A stretch of 64,000 nucleotides of DNA from Myotis daubentonii (taxonomy: Eukaryota; Chordata; Mammalia; Chiroptera; Vespertilionidae), in assembly GCF_963259705.1 (NCBI RefSeq), contig NC_081847.1, positions 90,042,546 through 90,106,545 of the forward strand. The letters are read 5' to 3'. The notes under the pieces are model-generated. The model saw only the letters and a program-made list of their open reading frames with translations, ran no database searches and was not told the origin of the DNA. This document shows positions 55,479-64,000 of the stretch, one piece after another. Position 1 is the first letter of the stretch; every line of letters starts with the position of its first letter. The position numbers and the translations under genes are program-made.

Positions 55479-58400
55479 GTTGTGGAAAGATACTGGCTGG
55501 AAAAGAAACCACATTGTGCGTAGCTCACAGGTTGATGGGCCGTCGCTAGGGGCATGTGGGCTCAACCTCGCAGCTGATGGCTGTGGAAACTGTGCGAAGG
55601 AGGCCGAGGGGTGGGAGCAGTCCCCAAAGACTGAGCTCACATCCCCAAATGGCTGTGTGCTCCGCCCTGGGCACCTACAAGTCTGAAGGAGGAGGGCCTC
55701 CCGCGGCAGCTCTCTATGCGCTTCGGCATTTATTGGGTGAAAAAGGCATTCGGCTTGTCTTGCTTCAGAAAGACACCGGTGCCAGGAAGAATCGGAGGCG
55801 AACTCCCTCTGGCCCCACATGTTTCTAGCTCTCCGAACCCGAATTCCGGCTTGAATAAGTGATTCTGAGCTAGCGACATTTGAGTAGAAAGTAAACATCC
55901 CATCAGCATTAAAGGTGTCATGGACCTTCTTTACTATTATGCACCAGCTCTGGCCCCAATTCCTATATATTTATTGTCTTTAAAACTGTATTTGGAAGAA
56001 GTGCTGTTTTCAGACTTGCAGCTGCCCTGGGTCTGGTTTGGTGTCACTTCCTATTTGAAAACTTCCGGCGCTGCTTTCAGCTCCTGCTGCTCTTGTCCAT
56101 CACTGATGGTTTGTCATACTGCACATGTAGCAGGACCTTCGAGCTGGAGGCCACGTAGGCCAGTAGCCAGGAGGGGAAAGGTGTAGTGTTAATATGTAGT
56201 GATGACATGGAGAAGGAAACAAAGCTACCCCAACCTACGGCAGAACAAAGCCCACTGCCGTTTCCCCATTCTAATTCCCGACTTCTCATCTTGTCTATAT
56301 AGGCACTTCCTTCAAAGCTCAATCTCTTCCTCCCCTTAATAAGGCCCATGATAAAAAGTATCTGGTTTAGACTGTTGAATCTCAGAGGGAAGGCAGCGGT
56401 TGGTGGGTGGAAGAGATCAACCAAAAAACTTGTATGCATGTATGTGTAACCCATGGGCACAGACAGTGGGGTGGTGAGGGCCTGAGGTGGGGGATGGGTG
56501 GGCTAGAAGGGGCCAAATGGGGGGGGGGGGAGACATATATAATACAATAGAGATTTCTTTAATAAAAAATAAAGCACAAAAGAGTATCCTTGTTTTATGG
56601 CAAGAAGCTTATTTTGTTTTCGCATAGAACAACCAACACACTTAGCGCAAATCCGGGGGACACACTTCTCTGATTTCCTTAGGTTTACCCACGGAAGCAA
56701 CACAGGTCCTTAGAAGACTGGGGAGTGTTTGCATCGTGTGAAATGCATAGAAACCACCTCCTTGAAAAGCCAAAAGCCAGGAACACTTGCTTCCCTGGAG
56801 CATCCTGTGCTGTGAGACTTTCCAACTTCCCGCTGGAACACGAATTCTGGTTTTTCCCTCATGCAATTATTTTTCTGTACCATTTTCTCTGCGTTCTAGC
56901 TCTACCCTGGTCTCCTCCTCTACTTGAGAGAGGAAGGTCCCAGATCCATTGCACGTGAGTGAGAAAGAGCGACCCAGCCTCCAAACTCCAGGCCGGAAGA
57001 GGGTCGGGTCAGGGGTTAGAAAACGGGTTTTGCATCTGGTTTGTAATGGAGAGTCGCTGGTAGCCCCTGATGTGGGATCCCGTGACCCCCCTCCCCACCT
57101 CAGGAAAGGCCCTCCAGTCCACCCCTCCTCACAAGTGACCAACCCAAGGGCAAGGAAGAACAAGTGATAAGGTGTTCTTGTCACGCAGCTCAAGATTTTT
57201 AAAGCACATTAACTGTAATTTTTAGACCGTCAGAAATCAGTGAACCATTGCCAGTGACCCAGCTCGCTGAACCAGGCTGAACCCAGCAGATGGAATTCTA
57301 CCCTGGCCACACCCGAGTGCCTCCGGAACAATGCGGAGTCTTCCTGCAAATCCCTCCTCGGAGCCGCTCACCTCACACAAGCATATGGGGGACGCGCTGG
57401 CCATGTGTATTCTTCTCCATTCTCTGACTGCAGCCCGGGAGCTGGTGCTTAGGAGAGGACGGATCGATGGGCCTGAGTCGTGTGCTTTGCGGGCTGTTTC
57501 TAGGTTGTGCGTGGCTGTTGTCTTCTGAATGTGACTCGGCACACGGAGCTCCAGTCCTGATGTTCCCTCTCTCAGAGCCTGTGTCTGAGCCCCCCCCTAC
57601 CTTCCCCCAGCATAAGCTCACAGGGAGGTGATGGCCCCGGAGTCCCTCCTCTGACCCCTGCAGCCTTCCAGGCACAGCTGATGATCGATACTTTGAAAAT
57701 GAGGCCTCTATTCTGCAACCTCTCCTGTTAGGAAATGGAGCTGAGAGATCAGAACTTTCTCACGCGCTGGAGAGCGGCATCCCTACATGTCAGCATCCTC
57801 CAGTAACAGCAGCGGTGCGGCTTCTGTAATTTACAAAATCCCCAATATTCTGAAAAGCAATGGGATCCGACGCTTGGAAAATGAAAATGAAAGGCCTTTC
57901 CAGAGCCTCTGAGCAGTGAGGAAACGGTGAGACTATCTCACAGAAAGAGATACACAAAAGGTTAAAATTGTGGCAAAATAAGAATAAAACCCAGAGACCA
58001 AAACAGAGCCATCTGTATCTACACAGACTTTAGAAAAATAGAGATTAGAGAGGTTTCATTATGCTGGCTCTCACGTGACCGGGGAAGCTGTAAAACAAAC
58101 TGTGTTACGGTCTCAGGATGAGGTCTGAGAAGTGGAACCAGAATGGGTGCGCATTTGTTTATTTTCGTCTGTATCAGCTTTAAGTGTTAATTAACATAGG
58201 GCCGGGCATTATCTCTGTGTGTCCGCGGAGCAGAGAGAGGACCCACGTTGCCCCACCCGCCCCAGCCCCCAGAAGGCTTTTGTGGGACAGTTCTGACCTT
58301 CTGCCCTCGGAGCAGGGCAGAGAGGTGCCAACTGGACAGCCAAATCCGAGCGTGGCTGGGAACTTGGGAACGACCCGTCCATTAACCTCTGCATCTCAGC

Positions 58401-59040
58401 TCAGGACTCTGCAGGCTGGGAATGGCGCCGGTGCTCATCATGGGCGCGAGGAAGCTCACCGCTCAGTTCCGATCGGAAACTAGGTCAGCAGCAACCAAAG
58501 CAGAAGTTGATGTTGAGCGTCCTGATCCCTGTGTTCCTGTCCTTTAACCCTCAAGCTCCCCAGGCATCTCTGCCACCTGCCCTCGCTCGCGTGGCGCAAG
58601 TAGGTGATGAAGGAAGTGGCAGTGAATGCCCGTGTGCCATCTGCCTCCATCTCCCTATCAGCCGTTCTGATACCGTGGCCAGAGGGGCCTGGGGCAGTCT
58701 GGCCTCGTGTATGTTGCTCATTTATTGGTTACTTATTATATGTATACGATTAACCTTACTCTCGTAACATCCAATTCATTCTTTTTTTTTTTTTTTTTCA
58801 AAATATATCAAGCCCCTATATGTGCAAGTTCTATGGAGACAGAAAGATGGAAAAGGCTTAGAAGATTTCTAGGGAGGGGCGGGGGTTAGACACATTTAAA
58901 AGTCATAACAATGGAATAACGATGCGCTGGGTATCTTTCATGGCGTGCACTGTTTGACATCCATGGCCTTCAAAGCAAACAAACAAAAGACAAGTGTCCT
59001 ATGAAACAATGGAAATTAAAATAATAAACATTTCTGGCAT
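55479..59040. other. non-coding stretch
   Basis: Apart from the L1 fragment at 56378-56580 and a T17 run near 58782, no repeat with clear ends. The 56940-57680 and 58230-58480 parts are GC-rich. No gene recognised. Confidence 0.4.
56378..56580 (+). mobile_element. L1 LINE 3' UTR fragment
   Basis: TCTCAGAGGGAAGGCAGCGG, GAAGAGATCAACCAAAAAAC, TGTATGCATGTATGTG, AACCCATGGGCACAGACAG, then a G12 run and A-rich end. Same 3' UTR as at 63312-63640. Confidence 0.75.
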
Positions 59041-59540
59041 ATCAATTGCTTTTCAAAGAGTGGCCTGGACGCCCTCCGCAAGAAGTGTGCTGAGCGGGGA
59101 GGACGAGGGGGCTCCGTTTTCAATGACCTTTGTGTCCTTGCCCTAAGACGGTCACCACCCCAGCACCGCCGATGTCATCTGGAATGTCCCCATCGTCTCC
59201 AGCTCCCGAGATGAGAGCAAGGAGCCATAGTGCGCGCGTGCCTCAGCCGATCTGAAGATTTCAGCAGGGATTCCACCCGCTCCAGATGCCTTGTTGTTTT
59301 TCATCTGCTTGATGGCTTTTCTCACCTCATAAAGAGTTGGGGGGATTTGGAGGTTGCCGCTGATTGGGAGTTGTGGGCTGGAGTTGAAAACGCTCCCACT
59401 GATAAAATAATTTCCACTGAAGACCTTGGGATGCTCTCTCCAGCGTGTGCTGACGTTCTGTCTCTCACTGAGCCGTTTCCAGGCACCCTTGCCGCCCTGA
59501 TCGCTCCTGCAGAGCCTCGGGGGCCTCGAGCCTGAGGCGC
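59041..59540 (-). pseudogene. decayed reverse-transcriptase relic of a non-L1 retrotransposon
   Basis: The minus-strand frame from about 59540 reads through TRWREH.KVF, LQIPPTLYEVRKAI and KQMKNNKASGAGGIPAEIF, the N-terminal part of a non-LTR RT domain (family pattern RWxEHF ... PPTxEEVxKAIKxxKxxKAxGxDGIPAE). A frameshift near 59200 then moves the similarity to another frame (GDIPDD and VVTVLGQGHKGH, matching the IPDDFRxAxVVxLYKNKG region), followed by a stop. The D of GxDGIPAE is G here. It is not L1, and the residues look closer to the RTE/CFDP2-like group than to L2 or CR1, but the clade is inferred. No endonuclease part or catalytic FADD motif is visible. It cannot be functional. Confidence 0.65.
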
Positions 59541-60958
59541 ATGGGTGCTGAATTCACTTCACCCTGATCTCACCATCTGCCCTGCATGTTGGTCCGCTCC
59601 TTCCAGCACTACCTTGACTTACAGATGTCACAGCCTCCTTTTGGGTTCAGTGACCATGCCAAATGCCGAAGAATTAAGAGCAAGAGACTCCTGGCATATT
59701 TAGGCTCAGGACTGTTAGAAGATTGCCCATTTGCATCTACTAAATGATGTTTAGGAGAGTCAGGGTTCGAGGGGGAAGCTAGCATATTGTGGCCCTTGGA
59801 CTGTTCACGTTAGGTCAGGAGTTGTGCGTTCATTCACATGAGAATCCATTGTTTTGATTTAAAATCTGATCTCAATAGCAAATTGAGTTCAGAGTATTCT
59901 AATCTTGCAGGAAATAGTTCTGAGAAAATGATTTTCTCTTGTTCTCTGAGTAGATGCCCCTTTCCGATTTACAAAAACCATTTGGATTATAGCTTCAAAT
60001 TTTATCATGAGGGTGTTAGAGCCCCAGTATTGCCTTAGACCTCTTATATTTCACTGTCTAGGATCGTGTATTAAGAGGGCATCGCTGGGCATAGCAACCG
60101 AATGCAAAGTTTTCTGCCCCTTTTTGATACAGACAAGCATTACATGTACTGCGTGGTAATTATCTTCATTCTAAATTGTTAGAATGGGAAAGGGGCCAGT
60201 GCTCTAATGTTATTAGTGAGGAAACAGAATTCAAGGAAATGAAGTATGCATTATCTCAAAATTGCACAGCTGGATTGTGGCAGAAACTTCTGGAACTTTT
60301 TGCTTCTCAGGCAGAGTTCTTCCAACCACAATATTCTCTCCTTGATAGTATTACGTCCAATGAGGAATAAAATCCAAATTATTTATCCTTTCTAATTTCT
60401 CTTATGAACAATATGCAGAAAGCAGAAACTTCCTATTATTAGTTTTCATATTAATTTTTCAGAGCTCCCTACATAAAATATAATCAAACCAGGAATATTT
60501 TGTATATTTAGGCCTGCAACAATATAAAGCATTGCAATCACTCAATAGTATACCACTGACATTAAAAGGATTTTAAATCCTTAAAAATCTTGAAGTTTGG
60601 GGCACCAGAAAAAAAAAGACTATTTCATGCTCAAAGAAAAAAAGGACTACGAATATGTTTTGTTGGTATTCCTAAAAATGAGCACAGAACTATAGGAATT
60701 CTGTGAATATAGACCACAAGGTGTATCATCTCACTCTGTTTAGTAAGTTAAAGTCCTGTTCTGGTTCCCCACCACACCTGGCCTACCTCCATTCATTCAC
60801 CCATGCACTCATTCTACAGATATTTAGTCATCACCCCCTATGTAGTAGGGCTATGCTTGATACTTTAATGGGAAAGCCACAATCTTTAAAGTTTAAAGTG
60901 TTTAAAGTCTAGTGAGAATGACTGAAAAGGAAAAGATGATTAAAATAGAGTATGACAG
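59541..60958. other. AT-rich non-coding stretch
   Basis: No gene recognised. About 60790-60855 holds an old CATTCATTC...TATTTAGT type repeat remnant. Confidence 0.4.
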
Positions 60959-61156
60959 CCTGGCCAGTGTGGCTCAGTTGGTTGGAGCACCGAAGGGTCC
61001 ATTCCAAGTTAAGGCATATACCTAGGTTGCAGGTTCAATCTCTGGTCAGCACGCATATGGGAGGCAACCTATCAATGTTTCTCTCTCCTTTCGATGTTTC
61101 TCTCTCTCCCTCCCTCTCCCTTCCTCTCTCTCTCAAATCAATAAAAACATGTCCTC
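60959..61156 (+). mobile_element. Ves SINE
   Basis: Head CCTGGCCAGTGTGGCTCAGT, CT-rich body, tail ATCAATAAAAACATGTCCTC. A 16-bp target duplication AAATA(G/C)AGTATGA(C/A)AG lies at 60943-60958 and 61157-61172. Confidence 0.92.
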
Positions 61157-62159
61157 AAATACAGTATGAAAGTTTCCTCTGTAGAGGTAGAAATATGCTG
61201 CTAAACAGGATATAAGCCAAACTTGGATGTCAGAACACATGATGTGTCATCTGAAGCTGTCGAATAGAGAGAGTTGGACAGGTTTTTGAGAACTAATACC
61301 AGAGGGGTGGTGAGAGGAAACTTGGGAATTATAAGCAGGAGCCAGATAAGAAAGGCCGTGTGTGCTGATCTAACAAGGTTAATTTGAGGCGGATGGACAA
61401 GGGGCTAATATTCTCCCTTAACCTCATTAAAGGGGAAGGGGATGGGGTGCAAAAGTCCATCCCTACAATACCTTACCATCATCAGTTGCATGCAGGTTAT
61501 CGGAGCCATGTTCAGGAAAATAATTTATTCTAGGCTCTAATATTCTATGGCAGAGTCCACCTTAGCTTCTGACATCCATTCACCTTCCCCACCTGCTTCT
61601 CAGCTATACAGGACCATCCTCCCAGCTACGTATCCCCTGGACTTGCCCTACATGGACACCAGCTCTCAGGTTCCCTGGGCTCCTAGGTTCCTTCATTCCC
61701 CTCTTCCACTTCACGGATGAAAGAGGAGAAGAAAAGAAAGCAATTTTTAAAGGTCCGCCCTGGAACAAGGCATAAGGCCCCCAAGCTGCCATCGTGTGCC
61801 CCTGAGAGGTGGGTGCCAGGCCACCCGTTCCTCTGCCCCTTTGCTTGCAGCTGCTCAGGCACAGGCGTCCTTTGGGGATTGGTGGAGGCCTGGCCCTAAA
61901 GGGGAGTAGAGGTGTCATGCCTTAGGGAGATGTGTGTGATCGAGGGAACACCCTAAGCTGTTGCATTTGGGAAGAAGGCCGGCCCCAGAATGTGGGTGAG
62001 GAGGGGCTGAAGTAAGAAAAAGGACTTATTCTAGCACAGGACACCCTGGTGCGTAGCATGGCCATGATCAGATCTGTGTCTTAGAACATGTCGTCTGGCT
62101 GCCTCGCGGGGAGTAGTTGGGAGGGGGCCTAACTAGAGAGAAGGAAAATAGTGGAGGCC
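61157..62159. other. non-coding stretch, old repeat at about 61210-61420
   Basis: Diverged phrases such as AGATAAGAAAGGCCGTGTG relate to the old repeat at 32347. The rest is unassigned. Confidence 0.4.
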
Positions 62160-62614
62160 TGTATTAGCTTCCTGTGTTGTCATTGCTACTGTAAGAAATT
62201 ACTCCAAACTTGGTGACTTGAAACAACATGTGTATTCTATCACATTTCTGAGGTTCAGAACTCTAAAATGGGTCAGCAGGGCTGCGTTCCTCCTGGTGGT
62301 TCTAGGGGAGGACCCATTTCTTTGCCTTTTCCACCTTCTAGAGGCTTCCCACAGCCCTTGGCTCATGACCTCACATCACTCCTGCCTCTGCTTCTGTCAT
62401 CACCCCTTCTCTCCCTCATCCACCCGCCTCCATCGTATAAAGACGTGTGATGAAACTGGGCCCACCTGGATCGTCCAAGACAACCTCTGTCTCAGACGCC
62501 TTAGCTTAGCCACATCTGCAAAGTCCCTTTTGCCAAGCAAGGCGGCAGGTTCATAGGTCCTGGTGATTCAGGTGTGAACATCTGTGTGGGTGGGTATTAT
62601 TCAGGCTACCACCA
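62160..62614 (-). mobile_element. MLT1-type LTR (ERVL-MaLR)
   Basis: Reads TGTATTAGCTTCCTGTGTTG, AAATTACTCCAAACTTGGTG, ACTTGAAACAACATG, GGGCCCACCTGGATCGTCCA, CTTAGCCACATCTGCAAAGT and TTGCCAAGCAAGG, the reverse of an MLT1A/B LTR. Solo. Confidence 0.85.
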
Positions 62615-63311
62615 GGCCCGTCAAATGTCCAACCACAAATGACTTGGGAGAAGTGGCCAGATTTGAGAGAGAGTCGAGGAGTGGGGATTGGCAGGCTATA
62701 GCTACGGGTAATAGAGAGGGAAGCCCAACAAAACCCCAGAGTTTTAATCCGATCCTTTAGAAGGAGTGGTGCCATTTTCTGAGAGAGAACATGCAGAGAG
62801 GGGGGGTGGGGGGAAAGGGGAGAATAGAGGCGTGGATTCTGCCGTGCTCATTTTGAGATGCCTCTGAGAAAGCCAGGTGGGGCCGTCAGCTGTCAGGTGA
62901 ACGTACAGGCCTGCAGCTCAGGAAAGGAATTGTCAATTAAAAGGTATATATTTGGAAATCACAAGGGGAAAAACAAGACAATTGAAACAATGGGAGTAGA
63001 TTAAATCTGTCAGCAGGGTATGTAAAATGAGAAGACACAGGCCTAAGACAGAGAAGTTCCAATATTTAAGGTCTGACAAAGCTTTGGCGAGTCCTCAGAG
63101 ACATGGGAACTGTGGCAAACCTATTTTTCTTCTACTAGCCTGGCCCCGTTCTCGGGCTTCCATTTCTTTCTCTCGTGTCTATTGAACTACTTAGTCCTTG
63201 TCTATCTTTAAGGAAGCACTGACTCGATATCCCCCGAGAAATGCTACCACCAACACGCCTGTTGAGGGAGTGACTGACATCGCCCAGGAGATAGAAAGAA
63301 GGGAGCAAAAA
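62615..63311. other. non-coding stretch
   Basis: The 62630-62900 part shares phrases with the old repeat at 32347-33745 (TTTTGAGATGCCTCTGAGAA). No gene recognised. Confidence 0.4.
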
Positions 63312-63640
63312 CACTGCTGAGTGAAATAAGCCAGTTAGAGAAAGGCAAGTATCACATGATCTCACTTCTATGTGAGATCTAATGAGCAAAATAACTGATA
63401 AACAAAATAGGTCCAGAGGCATGGAGCAGCCTGAGGAATCTCAGAGGGAAGCAAGGAGGGGAGATGCGAGAAGAGATCCACCAAAGAACTTACATGCGTA
63501 TACGCATAGTCCATGGACACAGCCAATAGGATGGGGAAGGCTGGGGGTGGGGCAGGGGCTGAGTGGAGGGGGGTAAAGGAGGGTCAAGGGAGGACATCTG
63601 TAATGCTGTCAACAATAAATAAAAAATAAAATATCCAAAA
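63312..63640 (+). mobile_element. L1 LINE 3' UTR, 5'-truncated
   Basis: Starts ACTGCTGAGTGAAATAAGCC and runs through ATCACATGATCTCACTTCTA, GAAGAGATCCACCAAAGAAC, CATAGTCCATGGACACAGCC and a G-rich stretch to AACAATAAATAAAAAATAAA. This is the bat L1 3' end. Confidence 0.85.
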
Positions 63641-63652
63641 GAATAGAGTGCA

Positions 63653-63871
63653 GAGCCTGGGCTGCATGGCTCAGTGTTTGAGCATCGACCTACGAACCAG
63701 GAGGTTAGGGTTCCATTCCCAGTCAGGGCACATGCCTGGGTTGTGGGCTTGATCCCCAGTGTGGGCGTGCGGGAGGTAGCTGATCAATGATACTCTCTCA
63801 CCATCGATGTTTCTATCTCGCTCTCCCTCTCCCTTCCTCTCTGAAATCAATAAAACATATATTTTTAAAAA
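63653..63871 (+). mobile_element. Ves SINE
   Basis: Head GAGCCTGGGCTGCATGGCTC, the AACCAGGAGGTTAGGGTTCC region, CT-rich body, and a tail with ATCAATAAAACATATATTTT. It inserted just after the L1 A-rich end. Confidence 0.9.
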
Positions 63872-63880
63872 TTAATAAGA

Positions 63881-64000
63881 GCCCTCACTGGTTTGGCTCA
63901 GCGGATAGAGCGTCGGCCTGCAGACTCAAGGGTCCCAGGTTCAATTCCAGTCAAGGGCATGTACCTCGGTTGCAGGCACACCCAGTAGGGGGTGTGAAGG
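63881..64000 (+). mobile_element. Ves SINE, cut by the window edge
   Basis: Head GCCCTCACTGGTTTGGCTCA, GTCGGCCTGCAGACTCAAGG, B-box GGTTCAATTCC. It begins within ten bases of the previous Ves tail and continues past 64000. It is of the other head type (CGGCCTGCAGACT) from its neighbour. Confidence 0.92.

Noticed and set aside
55267..55898. Serine/leucine/phenylalanine-rich minus-strand frames
   Set aside because: Driven by the polypurine tract at 55387-55478 and the adjoining Ves.

Overview
This window is euchromatic nuclear DNA from a vesper bat (family Vespertilionidae). The diagnosis comes from the repeats. There are 20 copies of the tRNA-derived Ves SINE, with recognisable A-box and B-box in the head and a CT-rich 3' part. 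There are nine HeliBat insertion units, rolling-circle Helitrons that among mammals are amplified in vesper bats: they begin with TC, carry a GTGCA...TGCAC-type hairpin near the 3' end, end in CTAG and lie between host A and T. Short bat-type hAT elements are also present. L1 3' ends, MIR, L2, MLT1 (MaLR) LTRs and a MER5-like element form an older mammalian background. No bacterial, plasmid or organellar features are present.

I found no intact protein-coding gene. The long open frames lie in repeats, microsatellites or GC-rich sequence and look like chance. The window is best read as intergenic or deep intronic. A few exon-like pieces are noted at low confidence: a possible terminal exon at 7818-7898 with AATAAA just downstream, and two well-bounded candidate exons at 20660-20752 and 21989-22131.

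Layout. 1-965: a hAT-like element broken by a second hAT element and a Ves SINE. 3.5-4.1 kb: CpG-rich stretch. 6.6-7.3 kb: two opposed HeliBats. 10.5-12.0 kb: three HeliBats joined head to tail. 15.3 kb: another HeliBat. 19.8-22.1 kb: MER5-like element, mariner-type MITE, L2, candidate exons. 24.3 kb: MLT1. 25.3/26.6 kb: a 128-bp near-identical inverted duplication about 1.1 kb apart. 26-34 kb: many Ves copies, an MLT1 split by a Ves, and an old repeat split by a hAT and a Ves. 36.8-37.1 kb: GT/GA minisatellite. 38.4-39.3 kb: ERV-type solo LTR. 39.9-42.4 kb: two HeliBats and a bat hAT. 45-50 kb: hAT and Ves copies with clear target duplications. 52-53 kb: a composite HeliBat inside an L1, carrying a MIR, a CRE and a first exon resembling NUBPL. 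59.0-59.5 kb: a decayed reverse-transcriptase relic of non-L1 type on the minus strand. 62-64 kb: MLT1, L1 3' end and two abutting Ves.

The most informative features are the composite HeliBat with captured host promoter and exon, the three-unit HeliBat array, the inverted duplication, and the RT relic. All family names come from recognition by eye; exact ends of the older repeats are approximate.
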